A stretch of DNA of 64,000 bases, from positions 62,001-126,000 of the forward strand of contig NZ_JAMXLR010000062.1 in assembly GCF_024054565.1 (NCBI RefSeq). Reading direction: 5' to 3'. Below, one piece after another: positions 8,934 through 17,971 of the stretch; the stretch's first letter is position 1; each line of letters opens with the position of its first letter. The notes under the pieces are model-generated. The model was given only the letters and a program-made list of their open reading frames with translations, was not told the DNA's origin and did not search any database. Made by a program: the position numbers and the translations under genes. This stretch comes from Aeoliella straminimaris (lineage in GTDB: Bacteria > Planctomycetota > Planctomycetia > Pirellulales > Lacipirellulaceae).

Positions 8934-9197
8934 TCACTCGCGCGATTCCGGCACTCCGCACAACCGGACCATCGCCAGGATGCCCGCTTGCACTGCGTCG
9001 GGCAGGCCGCTCCAGGCGTCGATCACGGCCTGCAGATCGCTATCCGCGGCCGATAGCTCAAGCCGCTCGTCCTCCAGCGGACCGCCCACGGATTCGGCCG
9101 CTTCGTGGGCGTTTTCTGCTGGATTGGTGCAACCAGCGGTGCAACGCGGGTCGTTGGCTGGTTCTAAGTTGTTTTGGGAAAGCCGTTTAGAACTCGA
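8934..9197 (-). pseudogene. C-terminal tail of a tyrosine integrase (remnant)
   Basis: On the minus strand a reading frame ends at 8934 with 'DLQAVIDAWSGLPDAVQAG' followed by ILAMVR. I recognise this as the helical tail that closes many planctomycete site-specific integrases. The segment upstream in the same frame is only an antisense reading of the tRNA-Gly remnant (it gives the familiar GDGIRTRD artefact). No catalytic core (R..H-x-x-R..Y) is present, so this is a truncated end. It is consistent with an integrase gene abutting the attachment site, whose body has been lost. It could instead be a short independent gene of unknown function. Confidence 0.5.
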
Positions 9198-9252
<55 letters not shown>

Positions 9253-9386
9253 GACATAAACTTAGGCCGAATCAAGGCTTCTGATACCTGCCGGCGGTGG
9301 GCAGTGCGTTGTTTTCCCAAAGCGCAAAACGGTACATGCCGTTTTGGCAAACCCGGGAGGTTGCGCATTTGCCACGGTTCGCCAAT

Positions 9387-9790
9387 TCCGTCCCCAAGTA
9401 CCGCAAGCACAAGGCGTCCGGCGAAGCCGTGACCAAGCTAGGCGGTAAAGACTTCTATCCTGGTCTTCACGAGACAGTTGCCTGCAAACGGGACTGCGAC
9501 CGGAAAATTGCCGAGACTTGGGCTTCGAGTCGCCTCTCCCTGTATTTGGCGAGCCGGCTGAGGCTCTCACGGTCACTCGAATCGCTGTGGCCTGCTGGAG
9601 TACTGCTCAGGGCTACTACGTCACTTTTTCGACCAGTGAAATCCACCGCCTCGGCCCCCTGCTGAAGGCGGTTCGCAAGCCTTACGGCAAGGCATTTCCC
9701 GAACGATTCGGTCCAACAACATTCAACATCGTCCGACAGCATTTCATCGACGCGGGTACCTCCAGTGCCTATATCAATGCCAACGGCGCA
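9387..9790 (+). pseudogene. Frameshifted N-terminal part of a tyrosine site-specific integrase
   Basis: Two adjoining frames together match the start of planctomycete phage-type integrases. Frame one (from 9387) gives VPKYRKHKASGEAV, then GGKDFY and CDRKIAE, the opening beta-strand segment. Near 9515-9520 the similarity moves to another frame, which gives LPVFGEPAEALTV, then TSEIHRLGPLLKAVRK and FGPTTFNIVRQHFIDAG. That is the SAM-like core-binding domain. The pseudogene stops at about 9790, before any catalytic domain, and runs in frame into an IS3-type transposase fragment. It is therefore dead through a frameshift and a truncation. It lies on the opposite strand to the integrase tail at 8934. 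Confidence 0.65.
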
Positions 9791-9796
9791 TCGCCC

Positions 9797-9915
9797 GACT
9801 TCAGTCCACCAGGAAAGCCTACGGGTATCGCCTTGATTGAATCCTTCAATGGTGGGCAACGCGCTGAGTGCTTGAACAAGAACCGGTTCTTGTCCTTGGA
9901 GGATGCGCAGGAGTG
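9797..9915 (+). mobile_element. Fragment of an IS3-family transposase (orfB, rve domain)
   Basis: About 38 codons read 'FSPPGKPTGIALIESFNGG', then ECLN and FLSLEDA. This matches the last part of the integrase core of IS3/IS911-type OrfB, including the conserved PGKPT-N-A-IESFNG stretch and its final catalytic glutamate. Nothing else of the element (OrfA, the aspartates, terminal repeats) is visible. The fragment is joined in frame to the integrase pseudogene, so two unrelated remnants form one chimeric reading frame of 229 codons. It is non-functional. Confidence 0.65.
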
Positions 9916-9980
9916 CAGATTCGAATCCAGCAGGGCGTGCTCAGACCGGGGCTGCTTGCATTCTTTGGCGGTACCAAGTG

Positions 9981-11054
9981 TCAGTTGGCACGACGGTCCC
10001 CAAGGTCTCGATGGACTCGCCAATCGATGTCGTAGGTCATGTCTCGGACGCTGCCGTCGCAGAAGGCGACATTCCAGATGCCGGCATGTGCTGAGCCAAA
10101 CCGTCCCCAGGAGTCGGCGACGTCATTCGACGAATCGGGTATTGGCGTGCACTCTACGATTTTACCGCCGGAAACTCTTCCCGTCTTGCGATAGTTGTCG
10201 TTATTGAAACCGGTGCACCAGGTCTCGTTGTCGCCTTCGTCGAGGCCCGTTTCATAGTCCTCGTCAGAGATGTACTTTTCGCCTACTAAATAGGTGTTCG
10301 ACAGGCCGGCGGTCACTTGGCGAATCGAGACGTCGCTGCGTTCGTACGATATGCCATTCATCACTTGCCGATCTCTGATCTTATGATCAAAGGGTGCCTG
10401 GTCGATTCCCCAGTAAGAATTCGCCGTCCACACTCGAGCGTGCTCGTAACTTCTTGGTCCTCGCCCCAGCGCCGAAATTGGCCACTCGCAGTAGGCGTGT
10501 CCGGAGTTGACAGCGTAGTCGCTCCTGCCAGCGTAACGCGGGGTGACCGAATTGAAGAACCCATTGCCGCGCCCCGCGTTCGCGGTCATCGGGTAGAGGG
10601 CGTTTGCCCGCCGCGAGGGACAATTGATGATCGAAAGGGGGGTCTGAATGATCTGAGACGCTGCGATTCGCTGATTGCGAGTTAGCTTTTCTGGATCGCC
10701 GTCCGTAGTGGTGTCGTACAGCGTGTACTGCTCGAAGTAGGGCAGCGTATTGTAGATCCAGCCTCCTGGTTGATCCTTGCCAAAACCGCGATCGGCGTCC
10801 CCGGTCCAATACCATCCCCATCCACCGGTGGGAAAAGTGTTGTGCACATCGTGGTGACCGTGGCAGGCGATCGCGAGTTGTTTGAGGTTGTTCTTACACT
10901 GCAACAACCGGGCGGCTTCGCGTGCACTTTGGACCGCTGGCGCAAGCAACGACACCAAAACGGCCACGATGCTGATGCTGACCAACAATTCGACAAGCGT
11001 AAAGCCTGCGAAGCTTTGGAAGCAGCCACTGCGCGCGCGATCGCCGAAAATCAT
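9981..11054 (-). CDS. DUF1559 prepilin-like protein
   Basis: A 357-residue protein with a pilin-like N-terminus ([16 protein letters not shown] at about 16-31) and the DUF1559 signature ([24 protein letters not shown]). The C-terminal motif is [18 protein letters not shown]. It is a close relative of the DUF1559 protein at 13940: both share TGGWGW, DRGFGK-QPGGWI and [11 protein letters not shown]. The pair therefore arose by duplication and now flanks the sigma/FecR module. It lies 143 bases downstream of the FecR/LamG gene on the same strand and may be cotranscribed. It is exported as a pseudopilin; the function is unknown. Confidence 0.88.
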   Translation of the reverse strand: MIFGDRARSGCFQSFAGFTLVELLVSISIVAVLVSLLAPAVQSAREAARLLQCKNNLKQLAIACHGHHDVHNTFPTGGWGWYWTGDADRGFGKDQPGGWIYNTLPYFEQYTLYDTTTDGDPEKLTRNQRIAASQIIQTPLSIINCPSRRANALYPMTANAGRGNGFFNSVTPRYAGRSDYAVNSGHAYCEWPISALGRGPRSYEHARVWTANSYWGIDQAPFDHKIRDRQVMNGISYERSDVSIRQVTAGLSNTYLVGEKYISDEDYETGLDEGDNETWCTGFNNDNYRKTGRVSGGKIVECTPIPDSSNDVADSWGRFGSAHAGIWNVAFCDGSVRDMTYDIDWRVHRDLGDRRAN

Positions 11055-11197
11055 CGCCCGGGCCCTCAGAGGGGTGTCGTGCTTAGAGGAGAATAACTGA
11101 TACTAACCAGAATCTGTGGAAAAGGGTAGTAATGAGAAAAGTTACACGCGAGAAACGCGGCTTGCCGCAACACAAAAGTGATAGCAACTATTAGGAG

Positions 11198-12904
11198 TTA
11201 CTCCAGACCATACCGATCGGAGAAGTATTGCCAAAAGCTGCCCAACTGTTCGTCGTCGAATGTATCCGCAAACATCGCCACCTCGTACAGGTTACCGAAT
11301 AGCTTGGCTTTCAGGTCGACGTTGAAGTGACTTCCAAGAAACGTCTGCCCTGACTGCACTACCGGCACGGGGGCGTCCGCTGAGCCCTGGAGTACACCAT
11401 TGACCCACATCTTGGAGACATTGTCGATCGAGTCGTAGCAGTAGGTGACCAGGGCGATCCGCTCGCTGTCCATCGGTTTGCTAAGAACTTGCCCGACTTC
11501 AGAATGGTCTGCTCCCGGCCATACCCAACCACGTGCTTTGAAGTTGTTCAGCACGGACAATTCCAGCGATGGCGCGTCGCCATACTTCAGCAGCATTTGA
11601 CCATGGTGCTCATTGGCGTAGCTGATGGGTGCCAAGGCGCAGACAATAAACATGGTCTGTCGTTCAACGGTATCCATCGGACTGGTGGCCATGCAGGATG
11701 ACCAACCGTCGAAACGCAGCGCTGGACGGTCGGCGGCATCGCGAATGAGCAGTGGCCGCCTTACCTCATCGAACTGCCAGGCATTGTTGGCAAAGTCGTT
11801 GTCGCCAATCAGCAAGTCGTGCCATACACCGACCGACTCTCCCTCGGCAACTCCCTCACAGCGATCGGCTGCATACCACACCTGCAGGTTTTTGGTCATA
11901 GGGATGGCAGGCAGATCGGCGGCGGCGTATTGAACACCGGCGTGACGTACGAAGTCTCGCACCCGGGCGGATAGTCTGCGTGGACTGGGACTTGCCGAAT
12001 CGAAACGTAGAGCCTGATCTTGCTTGGCATGCAACAGGTCAGATCCAGGCGGGGCCAGTCTCGAACGAGCAACCACATCGCCATCGAACACATGCAACTC
12101 CGAATCGCCAGACTCCTCCACAATGACACCAAATTGCGTGCCGATGTCGACCAACTCGGCGGTGGGCGTGAACACTGTGTATCCACGTGCCACACGTGGA
12201 GCGGCCGCGGCCATCTTGCCTTGGGTAAGAGTGGACTGAAGTGCCGAAGTGGCTTCGAACTCAGCTGGGCCCTCAATAGTGACCATGGCTCCGGTAGAAA
12301 GTAGAAGCTCAACCACCCCGCTATCTAGCCGCAGCAGATCGCCACGTCGGACTTTGGCGCCAAAAGCCAGGGGAGCGCTGCCCGAGGTCCATACCGGGTC
12401 ATCAAGTCCTGACACGCGACCAATGACTTCTCTGCGGCTTTCTTCTTCCGCCAAGTCAAACTTGCCCGGTTTGCCCGCGGGGTGTGGGTCCCCTACTTCG
12501 ACAACCGACAGCGAATAAAGACGCGCGAGCTTGGTCTGAAGGTTGTAGTTGTGCAGGAATAACCCAAGCAGTAGCACTGCCGCGACTGCCGCGATGGCAG
12601 CTCCATGTCGATTGGCCGTGTCGTACACGCGTCGCGCAATTCCGGAATGCTGAGCTATCCCCGGAGCCCCGCTATTCTGATTGCCAACCAGGTGTGTGGC
12701 GGGCACCTCAACTGCTTTTTGGGAAACATGCAGTTCGGAAATCAGCGAATCATCGCAGAGGAAACGACAGGCAACCGAACGCAACTCTGCAGAGTCCTTC
12801 AGTGCTGCATTCAGTGACGTGATTTCTGTTTGTGACGCGTCGCCTTCGAGAACTCGCAGAAGGAGTTCCTCAAGAGCGAACGGTTTGTCCTTTAATTCTT
12901 CCAT
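11198..12904 (-). CDS. FecR/LamG-type membrane regulator (probable anti-sigma partner)
   Basis: A 568-residue membrane protein. The cytoplasmic N-terminus (about 1-90) is short and acidic, followed by one membrane helix at about 101-119. The periplasmic part has a FecR-like beta-domain (about 185-290; LLRLDSGVVELLLSTGAMVTI, then TPTAELVDIGTQFGV). A concanavalin-like LamG domain fills about 345-560. In Planctomycetes such proteins follow ECF sigma genes and are thought to sense envelope or carbohydrate signals and restrain the sigma factor. I chose the ATG at 12904; an ATG at 12958 would overlap the sigma gene by 11 bases and is possible. It lies immediately downstream of the sigma gene at 12948. 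Confidence 0.8.
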   Translation of the reverse strand: MEELKDKPFALEELLLRVLEGDASQTEITSLNAALKDSAELRSVACRFLCDDSLISELHVSQKAVEVPATHLVGNQNSGAPGIAQHSGIARRVYDTANRHGAAIAAVAAVLLLGLFLHNYNLQTKLARLYSLSVVEVGDPHPAGKPGKFDLAEEESRREVIGRVSGLDDPVWTSGSAPLAFGAKVRRGDLLRLDSGVVELLLSTGAMVTIEGPAEFEATSALQSTLTQGKMAAAAPRVARGYTVFTPTAELVDIGTQFGVIVEESGDSELHVFDGDVVARSRLAPPGSDLLHAKQDQALRFDSASPSPRRLSARVRDFVRHAGVQYAAADLPAIPMTKNLQVWYAADRCEGVAEGESVGVWHDLLIGDNDFANNAWQFDEVRRPLLIRDAADRPALRFDGWSSCMATSPMDTVERQTMFIVCALAPISYANEHHGQMLLKYGDAPSLELSVLNNFKARGWVWPGADHSEVGQVLSKPMDSERIALVTYCYDSIDNVSKMWVNGVLQGSADAPVPVVQSGQTFLGSHFNVDLKAKLFGNLYEVAMFADTFDDEQLGSFWQYFSDRYGLE

Positions 12905-12947
12905 TCGATCACAACCTTGCTCCACAATAGACGACGAAGGTCGGTGT

Positions 12948-13511
12948 CTATTGAGCATTGGATTGCAGGCGCCTGCTTATACAATTCCCGAGGGACTGAC
13001 GAATTCGAACCAACGCGGATTTAATAGAATTTTCCGTACGTGCGAGTTGTTTGGCGATGCGCGCTATGGGAGCTTTATCCTCGTATCGCAGCCGAACCAT
13101 CTCGCGGTGGTCTTCGGAGAGTTTTCCGATGCACTCTCGCAATGCAGTAAAACGCTCGCTCAGGTCCGGCAACTCTTCAGAGGCGGTTCGCAGCATCAGT
13201 GTGGCGACCTCTTCGGTGAAAACATGGCGGTCCCGACGGCGATCGCGGTAAAACGACATGATCTCGTACTTCGCCAGCGTTAAAGCCCATGGCATGAAGT
13301 CGGCCCCCGGACGAAAACTCTGGGCGTTTCGCCACAACACCAGATTGGTCTGCTGCAATACCTCCGACGCGTCCTCGTAGTTTCCGAGTGAGGCGACCAA
13401 GTAGGCCCTGAGGTTGCTCTGCGAGTTAGTCAGCTGTTGGACGAATCGGTCGAGATTGGCTTCCTCTTGTTGAGAAGGTGCTTCGCTGTTTCCCTTATCC
13501 GACTCGTCCAT
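12948..13511 (-). CDS. ECF-type RNA polymerase sigma factor
   Basis: A 187-residue ECF sigma factor. Region 2 is at about 22-95 (FVQQLTNSQSNLRAYLVASL, then EDASEVLQQTNLVLW and FMPWALTLAKYEIMSFYR). Region 4 is at about 125-178 (LSEDHREMVRLRY, then IARIAKQLARTENSIKSALVRIR). The pattern is that of the planctomycete subfamily I know as Sig-70_gvs1, which is usually paired with FecR/LamG proteins, as here. It belongs to a different subfamily from the sigma gene at 1065. The gene precedes the FecR/LamG gene on the same strand, so the two form a signalling module. Its likely targets include the neighbouring DUF1559 and PEP-CTERM genes (inference from position only). Confidence 0.87.
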   Translation of the reverse strand: MDESDKGNSEAPSQQEEANLDRFVQQLTNSQSNLRAYLVASLGNYEDASEVLQQTNLVLWRNAQSFRPGADFMPWALTLAKYEIMSFYRDRRRDRHVFTEEVATLMLRTASEELPDLSERFTALRECIGKLSEDHREMVRLRYEDKAPIARIAKQLARTENSIKSALVRIRQSLGNCISRRLQSNAQ

Positions 13512-13939
13512 GGAACTCCCGCCTGGTATTCGATAGAGCTAACTTGTTCTTCATGCTACCGATTCCAGTTTCCGGCTGAAATCCTCGCCAAGCTACAATC
13601 CTCCCACCTAGGGTATGTCCACTTAAGCGGCAAATGGGTCGAACAATTCTGCGCAAATTGCAGAGACCAGGCAGCTTTTCTGTCACGCGTCCGCGGCAGC
13701 GGGGGGGTAGCAAGTTATTTCGTCGAGTTTTCTTCAATTTAGGCGACACTTCTGTCAGCTACGTGGCCATTTATTACAGCGTGCAACCAAAATCGTTGTG
13801 CGGCTTACTCGTCTTTTAGCAACCGTGTCGTTTGGATTTGCGGGAACATGCCGTTCTTAGATCAGTCCCTGCTGTGGCTGGTCGTTCAAGCCTAACTCGT
13901 TGCTGTCCGTTGAGTTACGGAAGAAACAAGGGAATGCTC
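13512..13939. other. Divergent intergenic region between sigma and DUF1559 genes
   Basis: These 428 bases lie between the minus-strand sigma gene and the plus-strand DUF1559 gene, so both promoters should be here. I find no gene, no strong hairpin and no clear consensus promoter. Confidence 0.35.
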
Positions 13940-15031
13940 ATGTGTGGATGTGACGTCCAACGCTTCTGTTCAGCATCGAAAAGCCTTACTAGGCGTCGTG
14001 TGCGATCCGCCTTCACGCTGGTAGAATTGCTGGTGGTTATTGCCATTATTGGCATCTTGGTAGCCTTGCTGTTGCCCGCCATTCAGGCTGCTCGCGAAGC
14101 GGCTCGGCGCACCCAGTGTAAGAGTCAGCTCAAGCAGATGGCCTTGGGGTGTGTGAATCACCACGACACCCATAAGTATTTCCCCACCGGCGGATGGGGT
14201 TGGGCGTACGTGGGCGACCCTGACCGGGGCTTTGGGAAGAACCAGCCAGGCGGCTGGATTTTCAATGTGCTTCCATTTATCGAGGAGCAGGCCCTTCACG
14301 ATCTGAGTGGTAACGGGGATGGCAGCACAGCTGACCGGACCCAGCGGGCGGGAGCGATGGAGGTTGCTCAAGCGACCGTGAAGATTGCCAACTGTCCGAC
14401 TCGACGTGCGCCGCTGTTGTACCCCCGCGCTGGAGGTACGCTGATTAACGCCCTAACGCCCACAGAAACCATTAAAATGGACTACGCGGCAAACGCCGGG
14501 CATTGCGTATCTGAGTGGCCAGATTCAGGCATCTATGCGGGCCCGAGTAGCTACGATGCAACTGAGGTATCCAATTGGATGAAGCAGGTGAAAACGCAGT
14601 TGCGAAGGAAGGCCAACGACGGAACGCCATTCTATTCGGGTGTTACCTTCGGTACGAGCGAAGTCTCAATGCGGCAGATTTCGGATGGTACTTCGAATAC
14701 GTACATGATCGGCGAAAAAATGGTGCCAGCTGACCTGTATGAAACCGGCAGTCATGCGGGCGATAACGAAACTTGGTGCACCGGCTTCAATAATGACAAT
14801 TTCCGATCTACCGCCCGGAACAGTGGCACTGAAGCGCTTTTGCCGGCTCCTGATACCGATGTGGCCATTGCCAATTCTCCGGACCGGTTTGGTTCCGCTC
14901 ACTCTTCGATCTGGCTGGTTGCATTTTGCGATGGCAGCGTGCATTCGATGTCTTACGATATCGACTGGCAAACCCATCGCGACTTGGGCAACCGCGCCGA
15001 CGGAAATCCGCTCGACACCAACGAATTGTAA
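13940..15031 (+). CDS. DUF1559 prepilin-like protein
   Basis: A 363-residue protein with [16 protein letters not shown] at about 23-38, then the DUF1559 signature (LLPAIQAAREAARRTQCKSQ) and the C-terminal motif [18 protein letters not shown]. Two ATGs (13934 and 13940) follow AAGGGA at 13928-13933. The second has better spacing and was chosen; the open frame upstream has no ribosome site. The N-terminal leader before the pilin motif is long and rich in cysteine and arginine. It is a paralogue of the protein at 9981-11054 and lies divergently from the sigma/FecR pair. Two PEP-CTERM genes and a larger one follow downstream. Confidence 0.87.
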   Translation: MCGCDVQRFCSASKSLTRRRVRSAFTLVELLVVIAIIGILVALLLPAIQAAREAARRTQCKSQLKQMALGCVNHHDTHKYFPTGGWGWAYVGDPDRGFGKNQPGGWIFNVLPFIEEQALHDLSGNGDGSTADRTQRAGAMEVAQATVKIANCPTRRAPLLYPRAGGTLINALTPTETIKMDYAANAGHCVSEWPDSGIYAGPSSYDATEVSNWMKQVKTQLRRKANDGTPFYSGVTFGTSEVSMRQISDGTSNTYMIGEKMVPADLYETGSHAGDNETWCTGFNNDNFRSTARNSGTEALLPAPDTDVAIANSPDRFGSAHSSIWLVAFCDGSVHSMSYDIDWQTHRDLGNRADGNPLDTNEL

Positions 15032-15205
15032 CCACCCCTTTTCCATCTTATAATACCAGGCGACTTATCCACTTCACGCAACTAGCCAGCTGGGCCTGCG
15101 GTGCCAGCTGTTGTTTGCGTCGCCCCGATTGACTCCTGCCGTGCTGGCGTCGGGGCCCCTATGGCTTACCTCAGTGACATATCAATACTCTAGCGGAGCT
15201 TTCTA

Positions 15206-17122
15206 ATGCTGATCTTTAATAGGCTGTGGCGCACCTCTTCGCTGTTGATCGCAACTGCCTTGTTGGTTGCTCCTGCCAACACCTTGCTGGCCTTCGACGT
15301 TTTCTGGACGAATCCCGGGACGGGAACCTGGACCAATGCCAACAACTGGGACATCGCTCCTGATACGCCTGATGCTTTTTTTGAAGACGTGCCTATCATC
15401 AACAACGGCGGAACCGCCACGGTCAGTTCGGCTGTCACGGATGTTGCCGGCGTGGCGCTAGGCTATGCGGAGAATTCGTCCGGTACGATTTTGATTCAGA
15501 ACGGCGGCTCGCTCACGCTTGTCGAAACAGCTGGCGCGGCCACGAATGTTGCACCGAATGGGGCGGCGAACATCGGTTTCGAAGGAGGCACGGGTAACGA
15601 GGGCGACTCCGGTCTGCTGGAAGTGCAGGGCGGCGGAACGTTGGCCGCGGTCTATTTCGATATCAACCAGAATGGCAAAATGCTGATCGGAACCGGAACG
15701 GGGGTCGCGAATGCCAGCACCACTTCGGGCAGCTTATTCAGCAATGGCACCCTCGAAGTCATTGGTCCGGGACATAACATCTCCCTGGCTGGCAACTTAG
15801 TGCTGGAGGAAAAAGCCGAGGGCAGCAGCCGATTTATTCCTCACATCACGGGGGCCAATCATACCGTGATCAACGTGACCGGCGACGCCCAACTCGGCGG
15901 CTCACTGGTGCCGAAGTTCGACGGTGTCACCCCACAGCTCGGCGATAGCTGGGACCTGGTCAATGCCGCTTCGGTGGATGGCGACCTCGATATCGACAAT
16001 TCCCAGGCTCCTGCCCTGTCGCCTGGGCTGGCCTACTCTACCCGAGTTGTCAGCGGCGGGAATGGTGAAATCCTGCAAATGGGGGTAGCAGCCTTTGCGA
16101 AACTGAAGGTGAACACCACGACCGGCGCCGTTTCGATGGTGAGCGAAAGTGGTGCCCCGATCAACATGGTCGGATATACAATTGGTTCGGCCAGTGGGCG
16201 AATCAACCAGGCAAGCTGGAACAGTCTGGCCGACCAGGGAGAAACTGGCTGGGAGGAGGCGGGCGGCTCGCCCACTGCTGTAAGCGAGCTGAATGCTGAG
16301 AACAGCCTCTCCATGAGCACTACGGCCATCAATCTGGGTAACTCCCTCTATGCACCACCGACCGAGTTTGGCGATGCGCCCGACATCACTTTCCAGTATG
16401 GCGTCGAAGGTGAGACAACGCCCACGAATGGAATCATCGAATACTCGGGCAATGCGGCGATCAACAATCTCCTGCTGACTGTCGATCCGGAGACTGGCGA
16501 GGGCCAACTGAAGAACAGCTCGCCATTCACCATCGACATTCTTGGCTACACGATTCAGTCTGCCGGCGGTTCGCTGGACGCAAGCGGCTGGACCAGTCTG
16601 GAATCGCAATCCGTGACTGGTTGGGATGACACCGCAGCGGCGGCGGACGAATTCGGGCTCAGCGAATTGGTTCCGCTCGACCCCGCCTCGACACTGTCTC
16701 CAGGGACGGCCTACTCGCTCGGCGAAATGTTCCAAGTTGGCGGCGCTGAGGATCTTACTCTCGAGTTCGCCTTGGTCGTGGATGGAGAGCCTGAGATTCG
16801 CCAAGGTGTGGTGTTGTACGCCGCCGCCATTGCTGGTGACTACAACAACGATGGCGTTGTGAACATTGCCGACTACGTCGTCTGGCGCAACAACTTGGGG
16901 GCGCCTGAGGGCACGTTGCCCAACGATGCGGACGGAGGAGTCATCGGTACCGCCCAGTACCAGACATGGAAAACAAATTTCGGATCTTCGGCGGGAGCGG
17001 GGGCAGGTGCCTGGGCAGCAGCATCTGCCTCCGTTCCAGAGCCATCGACGCTGGTCATCGTACTGGCGGGGCTTTGCGCTTGGTCCGGTGTCCGTGCGCG
17101 ACGACGGTCGATTGACAGTTAG
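15206..17122 (+). CDS. PEP-CTERM secreted protein with two repeated beta-modules and dockerin-like segment
   Basis: A 638-residue exported protein. A signal peptide (~1-29) is followed by a beta-solenoid-like region (~30-295) opening FWTNPGTGTWTNANNWD, as in autotransporter- or filament-like surface proteins. Two related ~120-residue modules follow, at about 298-416 and 421-540. Each has a 'GYTIxSAxG.....W.SL..Q..TGW' core, also found in the protein at 19014. A dockerin-like pair of calcium loops is at 543-595 (GDYNNDGVVNIADY). The PEP-CTERM tail is at 610-635 (VPEPSTLVIVLAG, then RARRR). The ATG at 15206 follows GGAG. The protein is probably a structural surface component; no enzymatic motif is seen. 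Confidence 0.8.
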   Translation: MLIFNRLWRTSSLLIATALLVAPANTLLAFDVFWTNPGTGTWTNANNWDIAPDTPDAFFEDVPIINNGGTATVSSAVTDVAGVALGYAENSSGTILIQNGGSLTLVETAGAATNVAPNGAANIGFEGGTGNEGDSGLLEVQGGGTLAAVYFDINQNGKMLIGTGTGVANASTTSGSLFSNGTLEVIGPGHNISLAGNLVLEEKAEGSSRFIPHITGANHTVINVTGDAQLGGSLVPKFDGVTPQLGDSWDLVNAASVDGDLDIDNSQAPALSPGLAYSTRVVSGGNGEILQMGVAAFAKLKVNTTTGAVSMVSESGAPINMVGYTIGSASGRINQASWNSLADQGETGWEEAGGSPTAVSELNAENSLSMSTTAINLGNSLYAPPTEFGDAPDITFQYGVEGETTPTNGIIEYSGNAAINNLLLTVDPETGEGQLKNSSPFTIDILGYTIQSAGGSLDASGWTSLESQSVTGWDDTAAAADEFGLSELVPLDPASTLSPGTAYSLGEMFQVGGAEDLTLEFALVVDGEPEIRQGVVLYAAAIAGDYNNDGVVNIADYVVWRNNLGAPEGTLPNDADGGVIGTAQYQTWKTNFGSSAGAGAGAWAAASASVPEPSTLVIVLAGLCAWSGVRARRRSIDS

Positions 17123-17270
17123 AGCATTGTGATGGCTACAGAGGATTGGCGAATTCGGAAATGTTTGCACGTTTTGGTTTTGGCATGTGATTCGTTGTCT
17201 TTCACCCATGGTGAAGAAAGATCCAAGACTGCCTCAGTTGCTTAGCACCTTTTCTTTGGAGGAAGTTCTC

Positions 17271-17915
17271 ATGAGTGTTGTAAATTGGTCCCTAGGCGTT
17301 ATTGTTGCGATGTCCTTCGTTGGCGCGGCGTCCGCCCAAACGACACTAATAGACCCCGACACCAATAACGGCAGTTTTGAATACGCTGGCGGCGCGTTGA
17401 ATACGAACAAAGTCCAGGTTTGGGACGGTGATCCAGATGTCGACAACTGGACTGAATGGGCTGGTATCTCGACAGCGGGCAACGATAGCGGCGTGGAAAA
17501 CACCGGTAACGCAAGTGATGGAACGATGATTGCCTTCATGCAAGGAGGTAACGCGATGTACAACATGACCGACTATGTCATTCAAGCGGGCGACATGTTT
17601 GAGTTCAGTTGGGACCACGTCCTTCGCGAAGATCGTGAACACACGGTTGGTTTGGTGTGGGACGACGGCGGCACCATCACTTCGATTGTCGATTCGGAAC
17701 AGGCCTACACCGGCGTGATCGAGACGATTAGCAGCTCGTACACGATTCCAGCTGGTCATCCCTCGATTGGAAGCGCCGTAGGACTGGGTGTCGTCTCGCC
17801 AGGTTCCTATCCAGAAATAGACAATTTCGTCCTAACTGTTACTGAAGTCCCAGAGCCGAGTACGGTCATGCTGGCCGCCCTGGCGTTGGGGCTCGTAGCT
17901 CTCTACCGACGGTAA
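17271..17915 (+). CDS. PEP-CTERM secreted protein, tandem copy 1
   Basis: A 214-residue exported protein with a signal peptide (MSVVNWSLGVIVAMSFVGAASAQ is cleaved near AQ). A ~165-residue beta-rich domain follows (LIDPDTNNGSFEYAGG, then VDNWTEWAG and NASDGTMIAFMQGG). It resembles carbohydrate-binding or 'PEP-CTERM/choice-of-anchor' jelly-roll domains, and no catalytic residues are recognised. The sorting tail is VPEPSTVMLAALALGLVALYRR. The ATG at 17271 is preceded by GGAGGA at 17258-17263. It is a tandem duplicate of the gene at 17972, and the similarity extends into the 5' leader. Unlike that copy it lacks a dockerin-like segment. Confidence 0.8.
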   Translation: MSVVNWSLGVIVAMSFVGAASAQTTLIDPDTNNGSFEYAGGALNTNKVQVWDGDPDVDNWTEWAGISTAGNDSGVENTGNASDGTMIAFMQGGNAMYNMTDYVIQAGDMFEFSWDHVLREDREHTVGLVWDDGGTITSIVDSEQAYTGVIETISSSYTIPAGHPSIGSAVGLGVVSPGSYPEIDNFVLTVTEVPEPSTVMLAALALGLVALYRR

Positions 17916-17971
17916 AGTAGCAACCTATAAATGGCTCAGTAGCTCAGCATCTTTTTTTCGAGGAGGTTTTG

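Noticed and set aside
15902-17209. A 435-codon open frame on the minus strand opposite the PEP-CTERM gene at 15206
   Set aside because: The plus strand carries a signal peptide, dockerin-like loops and PEP-CTERM tail; the minus frame shows none of these and no start signal.
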